A program made the translations under genes and the position numbers. DNA of 64,000 bases, taken from assembly GCF_905171775.1 (NCBI RefSeq), contig NC_053499.1:83953169-84017168 (forward strand). The letters are read 5' to 3'. This document shows, in pieces, positions 51,243-62,136 of this stretch; within the stretch, counting starts at the first letter, position 1; each line of letters begins with the position of its first letter. Under the pieces are notes generated by a model that made no database searches, was not told the origin of the DNA, and worked only from the letters and a program-made list of their open reading frames with translations. Origin of the DNA: Rana temporaria (lineage: Eukaryota; Chordata; Amphibia; Anura; Ranidae).

Positions 51243-54200
51243 ATGGGGATTAAATGCATCTCTCATAATGTCAGAGGATTTAATACCCCAGTTAAGAGGA
51301 AGAAAGCCTTTGCCCAATATACTCAAATCAAGGCCAAGATACTCCTGATTCAGGAAACGCATTTCTCCGAATCCTCCCACCCCAAATTTTTTCATAGACA
51401 CTACCCCCAATCCTTCTATACGTTGCATTCGTCCAAGAGCAGGGGTGCCGCCATATTTCTCCATTCCTCTCTACCTTTTGATGTCAAGAAGGTATTTAAG
51501 GACAGGGAGAGCAGATATGTTATTATTAAGGGGGTGTTGAACAACAAAGAACTTACAATAGCCAGTGTTTATGCTCCCAATGACCCCCCTGCCTCCTTTT
51601 ACACCACTTTTTTTGAACACCTTGCTATGTTTCAGTCCCCTCACATGATAGTGGGAGGGGACCTCAACTTGGTAGCTAATCCCTCTCTGGACAGAACCTC
51701 GATCTCTGCATCCACCAAAGCTTTTCCTAGATCGCTTGTACGGGCACTCAAAGACCATCAATTACTTGATTCCTGGAGGGCCCACAACATAGGTGCTAAA
51801 GAATACACCTTTTTTTCACACCCCCATAAAAGTTCAGCCAGGCTGGATTATATTTTTGTCACCCCCATTATTATGGCTAACTCTAGAGAAGCGGCAATTC
51901 TCCCATGTGCCTGGTCTGATCACCAGATCGCCTGTTTTGAAACAGATTTTATTGGTCTAGCCCCTATGCCCTTCACATGGAGATTAAATGAGTCCCTCCT
52001 CTCAGATGCAGCGGTCGAGGGGACAGTTCAAACATCCATTGATCAATACTTCGAACTTAACGCCCTCCCTGAGACCCCTATTTCGGTGGTCTGGACAGCC
52101 CATAAGGCAGTTCTGCGGGGCAAGCTGATTGAGATTGCCTCAGCCCGCAATAGGAGCAACAGACAACGTATGATAGATCTCACGACAGAACTAGACTCCC
52201 TGTATAAGAACACAAACAGACTCTCCCAGGACTTTATTAGGGTGGAAATTGACAAAAAACGCTTAGAGTTAGACACTTTGCTCACCACTAAGGCAGAAAA
52301 GGCCCTACGGTGGGCAAAGGCAAAATTCCTTTTGCACGGCAGTTCTCCGTCGGCCATGTTGGCCAGACGACTGAACCGCCTCACTACACCTCCTCATGTC
52401 TACAAACTCAGCACTGGCCCAGGCCTGACTACCTCACATCCTCAGGAGGTCCTTAAGGTCTTCACCAAATTTTATTCCTCCCTCCTGGCACGCTCTCCAT
52501 CGAGTCCCTCTGGGAGGGACCTGGCCTGGCTGGCTGCTATCCCGGTCCCCTCCCTTTCCCCCTCCCAGGTCGAAAAATTAAATTCCCCAATTTCACAAGA
52601 GGAGGTGGTGGCAGTGATTAAGGCCCTGAAATTAGGCTCGGCCCCAGGTCCAGACGGCTTTTCCGCCCTGTATTTTAAAAAATTCGCTCCCACGCTTGCC
52701 AATAAAATGGCCCAACTATTTAACTCTTTCCTACAGGGGGGCCCCCTCCCAGAAGAGATGTTGCTGGCCAACATGTCCCTTATCCCCAAACCTAACAAAA
52801 ATCACTCCCTCCCCCAAAACTACAGGCCCATATAGGTCATTAACAATGATCTCAAAATCTTCAGTAGAATCTTAGCGGACCGCCTAGGAGGAGTGATCTC
52901 TTCCTTGATATCCCCGTTTCAAGCGGGCTTTATCCCCCATCGTTTAATTACAGACAACATTCGCTTAGCGTCTAACATAATCCAAGATGCTAATTTATAC
53001 TCCAAAAAATTGATCTTGTTGAGCTTGGACATACAAAAAGCTTTTGATAGCGTCTCTTGGGATTATGTCTCGGCTCTACTGGATCGTATGGGCTTCAGGG
53101 GGGAATTCTTACGAGGCTTTCTAGCCTTATATAACAACCCACAGACTCGTATCAAAATCCCGGGGTGTAGCTCCGAGTTCTTCAGTTTGGGCAGGGGGAC
53201 GAGACAGGGGTGTCCCCTCTCTCCCCTAATCTTTGCCCTGGCCCTTGAACCTCTGGCTATTGAACTGCTGAATAACCCAGATATCTCAGGATATCACAAG
53301 GGCCGGGCTGAATACAAATTCTGCATGTATGCAGACGACGTATTAATGTTTATCACCAACCCTCTAATCACCCTGCCCAACCTATTTGATACCCTGACCA
53401 AATTTGCTAGGGTCTCCGGTCTCGAAGTAAATGTTTCAAAATCTAGTGCCCTCCCAATTGGTCACCCCCATTCTGAACTTGAACTTCTTAGACACAATTT
53501 TAAATTCTCCTGGACTGTTCACTCGCTCCCCTATCTGGGCATAAACCTTTCCAATGATTATCGCAAACTCTTTGACGCAAATTACCCCCCTATAGTTGCC
53601 AAGATAAAACAATTACTCAAAGCCTGGGCCCCCCTCCACATCTCATTTTTAGGAAGAGTGACTGCCCTGAAAATGAATTGCCTCCCGAAATTAATGTACC
53701 TATTTAGATCCCTTCCGCTCAAGTAATCTTACGTCCTCAAAATTCAATCCCTGTTTAACAATTTCATCTGGAAAAATAGACCCCCTAGATTTGCGAAAGA
53801 GGTCCTTTACTGCTCTTCCAAGAGAGGTGGCCTTGGGGTTCCCCAGATCTGGCTCTATTATTTATCCAGTAGATTCTCCCAACAGGCCCAATGGAATATT
53901 CGCAATCCCAAGGTCCCCTGGGTTAGATTTGAAATGGACTCCATAGTCCCATTTTATCTCCCGGGCCTTATGTGGTCCTCTAACCCCACGGGTTTTGCCC
54001 TCCGATCCAAGAACCTCATAGTGGCCTCTTCCCTACACCTCTGGGATAGTTATAAACTCAAACTAGGCTTAGTCTCACGGCCACCCCTGAACGCCTCATA
54101 CTTGGGTGACTTACGTTTTGCCCCAGCCTACTCCTGCCCTGAGGCTTTTCAGACTTGGGTGGACCTAGGCTTAACCAGGCTTCGGGATTTCTTGCAGGAC

Positions 54201-54998
54201 TCCAAGTTTATGCCCTTTGCCACTCTACAGTCAAAATTTGGGATACTAGGGGGGGAATTCTATCATTTCCTCCAAATTCGGCACTTTTTTCAATCACATT
54301 ATGGTACCCCCCCCTCTGATCGTCCTTCTGACTTTGAAACTATATGTAACTCTACTCCCAGAGGCAAGGGGTTGATATCGGGGATCTATGCTATGATGGT
54401 CGCGGCTCTTCATTCCACTGGGTTGAAATACAGGACCCAGTGGGAACGGGAGCTACAGTTGACGGCCAGTGACATGGACTGGCAGTCCTGCTGGACCAAT
54501 ATGCGTAAAAGCACTCTTTCTCTCTCTATTAGGGAAACTGCGGTTAAGCTACTAACCCGATGGTATTACACCCCTATGCGCCTCCACAGTATATTCCCCC
54601 AGGCCTCCCAACTATGTTTTAGGGGCTGTGGGACACCGGGCTCCTATGTCCATTTGTTCTGGGACTGTCCCAAAATCAAACCCACCTGGACAGAAGCATT
54701 GAAACTGATTGACACCTTAGCGGGAGAACATGTGGACCTTAAGCTTACACAATGTCTTCTTTTTGATAAAATTCAAGAAGTACAGTTGCCCATGGCTAGG
54801 CTTATTCACGCAGTCTGCCTGGCCATGTTATGGGCTATTGCCCTTTGCTGGAAGAAAGATGCTGTTCCCTTCACGCTAATATTAAATAGAGTAGACCAAA
54901 TGATGCTGTCTGAGAAAATATTTCACACCCTGTATGACTCGCTACCTAAGTTTGACGCCAAATGGAACCCATGGTTTCTTTTCAGACTCCAGGACTGA
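51243..54998 (+). pseudogene. L1-B ORF2 with two nonsense codons
   Basis: 1,252 codons in one frame, broken only by TAG at 52833-52835 (after 'LPQNYRPI') and TAA at 53724-53726 (after 'LFRSLPLK'). Endonuclease motifs: 'ISHNVRGFNTPVKR', 'LLIQETHFS', 'IVGGDLNLVANP', 'SARLDYIFV', 'AWSDHQIACF'. Reverse transcriptase: 'SLDIQKAFDSVSW', 'GRGTRQGCPLSPLIFALALE', catalytic 'CMYADDVLMFI'. The C-terminal knuckle is CFRGCGTPGSYVHLFWDC (CX3CX8HX4C). Everything else appears intact, so the two stops are the only clear defects. Confidence 0.92.
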
Positions 54999-55339
54999 CC
55001 TTCCTTTTTACTTCTTTTTTGTTTAATTTTACATCTTTTCTCTTACTCTCTTTCTAATTCTCGATGACTCGAGATGACCGACCTTTCGGTCTCCCGTTGG
55101 ACTGCAATATTGGCAACCTAGGATAATGTCTCTGGTTATTGTTTATTCCAGTTGTACCATGTTTCGATATATATGCATCTTTCTGAAACGTGCACTGTTT
55201 GAAGTTGCTTCTGTTGTAACCAATACCTACAATGTACACATGTGCCTTATGGCAGTATGCTTGCCTTTACTTGACTATGTCTTGCCTTTTTCTATTTACA
55301 ATAAAGCTCTTTTGAAAACAAAATAAGATAGTGAGAACC

Positions 55340-55957
55340 TTCATAACGTGGTGCCGATGTAGCTCCGTTGTGGCTGAAAAGATGAGGATGTCATCCAAGT
55401 ATACTACCAGGAAGTCATCCAGATGTTGCTGGAAAATGTCATTGACTAGGAGCTGGAATGTGGCGGGAGCATTACAAAGCCCAAAGGGCATGACCAAATA
55501 CTCGAAGTGCCCGAATCTGGACCTAAAAGCTGTCTTCCACTCGTCGCCTGCTCTTATTCGGACGAGGTTGTAGGCGCCCCGGAGGTCTAGTTTAGAGAAG
55601 ACCTGAGCCGATCGGAATCATTGGAACAGTTCGGGAATAAGAGGCAGCGGGTATCTGTTCTTGATGGTAATTTTGTTTAACTCCCTATAATCAATGCAGG
55701 GTCTAAGGGATCCGTCCTTCTTCTCGACAAAGAAGATCCCCGCCCCAGCTGGTGAGGAAGAAGGGCGGATGAACTTTTTTTCTAAGTTCTCGTCAATATA
55801 GACCTTGAGGGCCTTCAACTCAGTCTCTGACAAGGGGAATATGCGCCCAAAAGGAATTTCAGACCCTGGCAGGAGGTCGATGGGGCAGTCATATGACCGG
55901 TGTGGAGGGAGACTATCGGCTTGTTGTTTGTCGAAGACGTCCTTAAATTCCAGGTAG
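55340..55957 (-). pseudogene. Gypsy reverse transcriptase N-part
   Basis: 55618-55833 gives 'FIRPSSSPAGAGIFFVEKKD' and 'RPCIDYRELNKITIKNRYPL'. A TGA at 55618-55620 interrupts the frame after 'PELFQ'; it resumes with 'FSKLDLRGAYNLVRIR', and 55340-55497 gives 'MPFGLCNAPATFQLLVND' and the catalytic 'VYLDDILIFS'. L1-B separates it from the rest of pol. Confidence 0.85.
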
Positions 55958-55968
55958 ACCGAGGGGAC

Positions 55969-56390
55969 AAAGTATGCAAAGTACTAAAAAACTAAAAAAT
56001 GGCCTCCCTATTTCAGTACAGCCCTGCGCTTAGGATGATTCTAAAAATTCGGAAATAATCATAAAATCTGTAAAAATAGAACACACTGTAAACAATGATA
56101 GCAGCTGCTTAAATAAAATAGTTCATGTAAAAAGACAGAAAAATAAAACCATGCTCGTACAGAGCTTGTATATAGTCCTGAAGCAGCGCTGCAAACCCCT
56201 GGATTGCTGTGTGTGCTGTGTATAGTAACCAGATCAGAAGAATCAATGATATGTGCTCCAATCACCACAAAGAAATTCACCACGTGGGGGGATATGGGGT
56301 CCCCTTCGGGGAAAGCACTCACCAGATGGTTAATTAAAAACCGCGTTTCAATATACCATATCTCTGTCAGTTAGTTGATTGGATCAGCAT
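55969..56390 (-). mobile_element. Penelope-like element fragment in the Gypsy
   Basis: 422 bp flanked by an 11-bp duplication ACCGAGGGGAC (55958-55968 and 56391-56401). Shares 'AGCAGCGCTGCAAAC', 'GTGCTCCAATCACCA' and 'TTCACCACGTGGGGGGAT' with 45329-45899. Near its right end a minus-strand CTGACAGAG-(ATAT/ATAT stem)-GAAACGCGG segment (56341-56373) looks like a decayed hammerhead core with one extra base. Confidence 0.7.
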
Positions 56391-56401
56391 ACCGAGGGGA
56401 C

Positions 56402-57022
56402 GTGCTGAAGGTCTTCTGGTGGAGTGATTAGCGTAGAACAAGTGGCTGTAACTGGTGCAAGGCAGTGCTGAGAGCAGTAGGAGGAGGAAAAACTGACTTC
56501 TCTTTTGAGCCAGTCGATGCAGGGCAGATGGACTTGCAACCACGGGAGACCCAGGATAATGGGGAACATGGGGGATGGAATAAGGTCCAACCGGAGAAAT
56601 TCATGGTGTCCGGAGTCAGAGATGGCACGGATAGGAAGGGTTTCTTGGGTGATCAGTCCTGAACGGGGAAGAGAGCCGTCAGCCAAGTGGACTTGGAGAT
56701 GGAAATCCTTGGTACGGCAGGGGATGCGCAGCTTTTGGGCCAAGGAAGAGTCCAGGAAGCAGCTGCAGGCCCCTGAATCAATAATTGCCGGCAGGCGGGT
56801 TGCCCCTTCCGGGAGCTGTAGGGAAAGAAAGAGGACAACGTAAGTCTGTGGCAAACTGGTAACATGGTAGTTGAGAGCAGGTGGAGGCTTCGACTTACAG
56901 GGTCTCACTGGACAGGTGCGCAGGAAATGGCCGGCTGCTCCGCAATACAGGCAAAGATTTGCTTGACGTCTCCGGAGCTTTTCCTCCGGGGTAAGAGGGG
57001 CCCGAACTAGGCCGAGCTGCAT
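56402..57022 (-). pseudogene. Gypsy zinc knuckle and protease region
   Basis: Gives a CCHC knuckle (CLYCGAAGHFLRTC) followed by a retropepsin with 'AIIDSGACSCFLD' (DSG active site) and 'FPIILGLPWLQ'. It overlaps the end of gag (57007-57022) in another frame. This frame change lies before the knuckle, whereas the programmed shift of this family lies after it, so I read it as an indel. The Penelope-like insertion cuts the downstream side. Confidence 0.85.
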
Positions 57023-57855
57023 AGGCTCTGGTTCAGGTAGTGCGGTGGAGATGAGAGAGGAGGAGGTGCTGAAGCATATCTCGGCGGGGTCCAGCTGGGA
57101 CGGTTGGTCTGGAACCGCTCAGAACGTCGTTCTCGCAGGCGCCTGTCGAGCTGGGTGGCAGCTTGGATCAACCCTTCCAGCGAGGCAGGGATTTCTGACC
57201 TCGCAAGCTCATCCTTAAGGGCTTCAGAGAGGCCTTGACGATACTGATATTTGAGAGCCACCTCGTTCCAGCCTGTGTCAGCTGACCATTTTCTGAATTC
57301 AGCGGTGTAATCTTCCACCGGTCTTCTTCCTTGGTTTAAGTTGTGCAGGGTGACTTCTGCTGTGGCTGAACGCAGAGGGTCGTCATACAATTTGGCCATG
57401 TGGGTGAAGAAGGTATCGATGGTGTCCAGTATCGGACTTCGTTGTTCCATCAAGGTGTGCGCCCATGCTTGGGGCTCATCAGAGAGGAGAGAAATAACGA
57501 ACCCGACCTTTACGGCTTCGGAACTAAAAGTTCTGGGTTGGAGAGCCAAATACAGTGAACAGGCATTTTTGAAGGCCCGATACTTCTGGCGATCACCTGC
57601 GAAGCGCTCAGGCATGGGTACTCGAGGTTCAGGGTTGGACACCATCATGGCTGGACTTGCGGGGGCCTGAGAGGCTGAAGGTCCGGGAGGTGAGGCTACA
57701 GCAGCAGCGGAAGGTCCAGGTAAGCCAGCCAGTTGTTGGAGGCGGCCATCGATCTGAAGGTAGCCTTCCAGTAGTTTTTGAACTGCTTCAGTCAAAGCGG
57801 AGACTTGCTGGCACAGAGTCTCAAAAGGTGAACGCGCCCTGTCGGCCTCAGACAT
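57007..57855 (-). pseudogene. Gypsy gag capsid (PEG10/RTL-like)
   Basis: Likely start is the Met at 57855 (MSEADRARSPFE), 16 nt after the LTR; the longer frame from 57975 begins inside the LTR. Capsid shows 'RVPMPERFAGDRQKYRAFKN', 'FVISLLSDEPQAWAHTLME' and 'FRKWSADTGWNEVALKYQYR', typical of Sushi-type gag. A stop at 57007 ends the frame just before the zinc knuckle. Confidence 0.87.
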
Positions 57856-57870
57856 CTGGCTGGTTTGTAC

Positions 57871-58541
57871 TATCAGGAACCTGTACTCACCGAGGCCGAG
57901 ATGCTGAGGACGGTTCACCCTTGCGACCCTGCGCAGTCCACTCTCTGGAGTTGAGACAGAGGAGGGAAGGCACAAGGAGGCACCGGTGCCGGAAGCAGGT
58001 TGGTAGACTTGGTGCGTCTGAAGGTGGCTGAGCAGGCGTGGAAGACTGGAAGCAACTGGAGATCAGGCAGCTACTGGCAGGAGGCCCAGAAGAAACAAGC
58101 ATAAGATAAAGGCAAGTCTGGGTCACAGGCCGTGGGTCAAGGGCTGGAGAAGGCAGAGAAAGTCCGTAGGTACAAGCCAAGGTCAAAGGGCAGGAGACAG
58201 CAGCAATCCAAGGTACGTTAGCCAAAAGGTCAGAGGTTCCGGGTGAGAGGAGAGTCGTCAGGAAGTCCGGGTCAAAACAAGGAGATATGGCAACAGGTAA
58301 ACTCACTAAAGCTGATGACAAACCAGCAACCTGTTCAGGGAAGGCTGCTGGTTTAAATAGGAATGTCCGGCCTCTGATTGGCCCCAGGGTTGCCGCATAC
58401 GTGCACGTGCGCGCTTCCACGCACACAGCGCGCTGCCGTACCGCGCATGCGTGCGCGCAAACCACGCACAGGCATGCGCCGAAATGTCATTCTACTGGGC
58501 ATGTGCGGGAATCTGTTAGAGATGGAGCTAGTACCCTGACA
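57871..58541 (-). repeat. 5' LTR of the chromodomain Gypsy
   Basis: 671 bp, identical in length to the 3' LTR. I see two differences (CACACAGCGCG versus CACACGGCGCG; CTGTTAGAG versus CTGTCAGAG). The translated shadow ORF of 192 residues is identical in both LTRs. Confidence 0.93.
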
Positions 58542-58546
58542 AGGTC

Positions 58547-59436
58547 TGGGAGCAGAGGCTAATTTCAAAGATTTTATAACGTCTACTATTTCGTCTGAGG
58601 AGAAAGGTTTGTCTAGCCTTTCTTGGTGGGTTCGCTTCAGGTGGGGTAAGTTGAGGTCTTGGAGAAAGTCCTCTCTGGTCTTGGGCTGCGTATGAGCGAG
58701 GGCTTTGTATAAGTTTAAGTCATGGAAGGAGTCCATGATTCCTGCTGGATTTTGTCTTAGATTACTCATCGTGGTGCAAATTTTGGGGAAGGCCAGGGTA
58801 CGCATCTTTGGACTTAGTTTGGCTGCCAGTTTAGAGCCTATCCTGTCCTTTTGGTAGTAGAAGCGGACCCCTGTCCATCGTAAATGTTTCTCGGCTGAAG
58901 TGGTGAGGGAGAGAGCTACGTCTGGGGGGTCTCTTGGCTTTCGGAATGTGGGGGTTGGACTTGTCCGATGAGAGGTCGAATGGCATGTTAGAGTAGCCGC
59001 CCAGGATAACTGTGCCTAGAAAGTGAGGCTTCAGGGTCTGAAGAATGGTTTTGAAAAATTTGTCTTGGTGTGTGTTAGGGGCGTAGTAGGATACAAACGT
59101 GTATGTCCCCCCGATGATTGTGCCAGTAACTAGAATGTAACGTCCCTCAGGATCTGTGATTATTTTAATGTGTGAGAAGTGGACCTTATTTGAAAAACAT
59201 ACTGCCACCCCTCTCGTCTTGTTTGCCGCATTGGCTAGGTGGAATTTAGTAAAAATTTGGTGAAGGAATGAGGGATTATAGGTAGCAGGGAAGTGTGTCT
59301 CTTGGAGCAGTACTATGTCTGCCTTCAGCCTGTGGAGCTGTTGCATTATTTTGCATCTTTTTACCGGGGCTTTGAGTCCCTACACATTGTGGGAAAAGAT
59401 CCTGAGTGTAAGGTTTGTCAGTGGAGTGTCAGTCAT
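58547..59436 (-). pseudogene. L1 ORF2 endonuclease part (H2)
   Basis: The Met at 59436 (MTDTPLTNLTLRIFSHNV) starts ORF2, followed by a TAG. 58831-59346 gives 'ADIVLLQETHFPATYNPSF', 'VAVCFSNKV' and a damaged 'GGYSNMPFD' (usual GDFN). 58547-58805 gives the linker and 'DEIVDVIKSLKLASAP', just before the first reverse transcriptase motif, where the Gypsy is inserted. Confidence 0.82.
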
Positions 59437-60750
59437 GGTTCCGTTGGGATTAGGGTGCTATGTGTAAGGTACTCTTACCTGTCACCAACGTTTTCCTTGG
59501 GAGGCCCCCCAGGCATAATGGTGATCAGATCCTGCATGCTGAGAGGCCTGAAGTCCAGCGAGACCCTGTAACTGAGGAAGGATAGGGGGAGGGAGGGAAA
59601 AAGAGAGAGGAGAAAGTATAGAAAGAAATGGAAAAAGAGCAAAAATACATTAGAGAGTACATTGTACCAAAATATCCCCATCCCACTAGAGCTGTGGATG
59701 GACACCCCCCCCTCCCAGCCCTTTACCCAAAGGAAATCCAATACGTCCCTGAAAGGACGTGGGGAACTGACTCCGACAGGGAAAAAAAGTGTTGACCCAT
59801 CTGCATCAGGAGGTGCATGGTAACCGCTCCAGTCACCCCACCATAAGATTAGTCTATAACAGTATAGCAAACTTAAAGTCTGGGCCCTGTTGACACAAAA
59901 TTAAGGCATATTCAGATCTGTTCGGTCTATCTCCCACTCCCCCACTCGGCCGCAGGCGTCTCCACTGAGCATAGCAGATATGAATGATAAGTATCGTAAG
60001 GACGCCTGCCACCGGCCATGGGAGAGAACGAAACAGCCACCTATGTCCGCATGGCTGATCATCTGTAGAATTAGCAAACGTCTCAGGTAGGGGCACCCTC
60101 GCAATTGCCTCCACAAGCCCTTAGACTCTGCATATTCCAGGGTTTCACAGATTTGTCACTACAACAGTGTAGAGCCAGGGACATGAGCACCTTAATGACG
60201 AATAAAAAAGGGATAAATGCTCAGGAAAAAAATTGAAATAAAACAAAAAAACTATTAGTATAGAACAAGTAACTTGTATATGGAAGAAACCAGGAAGCTG
60301 GGGTAACTAGGGGGTTGCAGGGAGAGCCAGCCTCCTGGGGCAATCTTCCCTTGAGGAACTTGGGGTCGACCTCAAGATTCACCCGAAATGGACGTAACGT
60401 CAGTCCATTGACGGTAGGTCGGCCTCAAACTTGGTTCCAAAGGGAATCAAGAGACTGAAGAAGAGATGATAATATGAGAGCATTCTCATGGAGGGAAGGA
60501 CTCCCGTGATCGTTTAGGGTGTTGCTTCTGCCACACTTGAGACAGTGGGCTAGTAGATGACGGGCGTTTAGAAGATGTTGCCCCTTTGTTGGGAGGGAAT
60601 GATGGCAGTTCCTGGGTAATTAGTCCTAGATGTAGTAGAAGTCATTCCCCTTCAGGAAAGGAAGAGAAGTTGTATGGTTTGTTGCTGTATGTGAAGTTCA
60701 GGCAAAGCGGGAAAGCCCATCTGTAATTGATGTCTTTGCTAGCTAGAACT
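59437..60750 (-). other. H2 inter-ORF spacer and ORF1 3' part, decayed
   Basis: No conserved ORF. Pyrimidine-rich stretches near 59580-59650 and several short ORFs that look fortuitous. Confidence 0.4.
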
Positions 60751-61225
60751 TGGAGCAATGGTTTCAGCACTTGTCACTTTTGTACCGTGTATGGAGAAAG
60801 GTCCACACAAATTTGCATCTGGTGACCCATGATCTCCAGTTTCTCAGCTAAGTGGGATAGCTTCATCACTTCTTCTTTGACCGCATAGAAGTGCAGTTTC
60901 ACTATGATGTCTCTAGGAAGGCCTTCAGCACATGGGGGGTTGTAGTGCTCTGTGTGCTCTGTCAAGCTCCAGGTGGTGAGCCGGGATGGCAGGTATTAGA
61001 TATTTGATGAATTCCTGAACCGCCTGGTGGATGTCCTTAACAGATTCTGGGAGTCCCCTAATCCTAAAGTTGTAACGTCTCGACCTGTTTTCGAGGTCAT
61101 CAATTTTTGAAGTAGCTGCCTCTAGCTTGTCCTAGAGTTCTTGGATTATGGCAGTATTCTGGTTGATTCTTAGGGCTGCTTGGTCAGATTTCTGTTCAAT
61201 CACCTCTATTCTCATGGAAAAATTG
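60750..61225 (-). pseudogene. L1 ORF1 remnant (H2)
   Basis: Minus-strand frames show 'DDLENRSRRYNFRIRGLPES' (RRM start, about 61060-61120), coiled-coil sequence before it, and 'LPRDIIVKLHFYAVKEEVMK' (60774-60965). A stop interrupts the coiled coil, and the N-terminus is lost at 61235. Confidence 0.78.
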
Positions 61226-61235
61226 GGGAAGAAAC

Positions 61236-62136
61236 TGCGCTAAAAAATAGAATTCCAAAGTGAATGGTGAAAAAATTTTAATTAGTGATAAGAAAGCTGA
61301 AAACCTGCTGATGAACAAAACAGTAAACAAGTATGGTAAAAATATATAGGTTGCGCTAACTACAAATTGTCAGCACAAAAATGGCAAAAATAATACTACC
61401 AAATGGTGCTCGTGAGTGTATAAAAACACAATAAAACAAATATAATGATAAAGTAGACAGTGAAAAAAATCCCACATATTACTACATAAATATGTCCATT
61501 GATAAACACAATATACCAAATGAATTAAAAAACATAAATTAAAGTCTGTAAAAAACTGGTGAGATAAGTTGAAACAACAGTGCAGAAAAAGTCTCTATTC
61601 AGTTCCTCCATATATTGAAATTCTCTTGCAATAAAAGAAGCCTTGTGAGATCCACCACCAATCTGAAAAATAATGTTTGAGGGTTCTAAGTAATTTTCGA
61701 GCAAAAAACAAATGATGATTTTTACATGATTTTTACATGTAGGAGAGAAGTGTCATAATCGGCCTGGGTGGCAAGGGGTTAATTACCATAAGTAATATAC
61801 AAATAATTATTATAAGCTCTGTGAGATCATCCTCTCAGTCTGCTGCTGCAGAGTATGTCAGCTTGTATTTAAACTGGCCGCTCTGTATGTAGCTTCTGAC
61901 AGGCTGCGCAAGCAGCCCCATATCTCCGGAACCATAAATGATAGGAGCCCCATATTTTAAACAGTGGTGAGGTGGGTCTTCAGCTACATACTCATCAAAT
62001 GTGGGGTCTATGTGACCCCTGGTCACCAAGCTACAATCCTCAAAGTCAATCTTTTTTTTTGTGATTTTTTTTTTCTCTTTGGGCAAATGGGCCTATCTTG
62101 AGGAAGGGGCCTGGAGCTGCAGCTCCAATAGCCCCT
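61236..62136. other. Unclassified AT-rich DNA
   Basis: 61236-61680 is A-rich with 'GCGCTAACTACAAATTGTCA'. It may be another retroelement tail but has no diagnostic motif. 61685-61780 repeats the end of the 16590-17315 family ('GAGAGAAGTGTCATAATCGG', 'GGGGTTAA'). 61835-62086 is open for 83 codons but has no recognisable product. Confidence 0.4.

Larger units (their letters stand above)
49461..55323 (+). mobile_element. L1-B, full-length L1 inserted in Gypsy pol
   Basis: 5.86 kb on the plus strand, flanked by a perfect 16-bp duplication TAAGATAGTGAGAACC (49445-49460 and 55324-55339). The 5' end starts GGGGGCGCATGCGC; the 3' end reads CAATAAAGCTCTTTTGAAAACAAAA. It is the only large element in the window in plus orientation. 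ORF1 is open; ORF2 has two stop codons. Confidence 0.93.
46700..58541 (-). mobile_element. Sushi-type chromodomain Gypsy retrotransposon
   Basis: LTRs of 671 bp at both ends, flanked by AGGTC (46695-46699 and 58542-58546). After removing L1-B and a Penelope-like piece it is about 5.5 kb: gag, knuckle plus protease, reverse transcriptase, RNase H, integrase, chromodomain. I see only two base differences between the LTRs, so the insertion is recent. Even so, the copy has a stop in the reverse transcriptase, a frame change in gag and a deletion in the integrase. Ancestors of this group gave rise to the mammalian PEG10/RTL genes. Confidence 0.9.
44936..61235 (-). mobile_element. L1 element H2, host of the second nest
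   Basis: Old minus-strand L1 read in pieces: ORF1 remnant 61225 to about 60750, ORF2 endonuclease 59436-58547, reverse transcriptase 46694-46052, thumb 45119 to about 44936. The gaps are the Sushi-type Gypsy (46700-58541, 5-bp duplication AGGTC) and a TTAA element (45124-46047). Both junctions fall inside recognisable L1 coding motifs. Both ends are lost. Confidence 0.82.

Noticed and set aside
57007..57022. Programmed ribosomal frameshift between gag and the knuckle frame
   Set aside because: No slippery heptamer is visible at the overlap, and in this family the programmed shift lies after the knuckle; a plain indel is simpler.
61835..62086. 83-aa minus-strand ORF as a possible host gene
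   Set aside because: No domain, no splice context and repeat-like surroundings; nothing supports it beyond being open.
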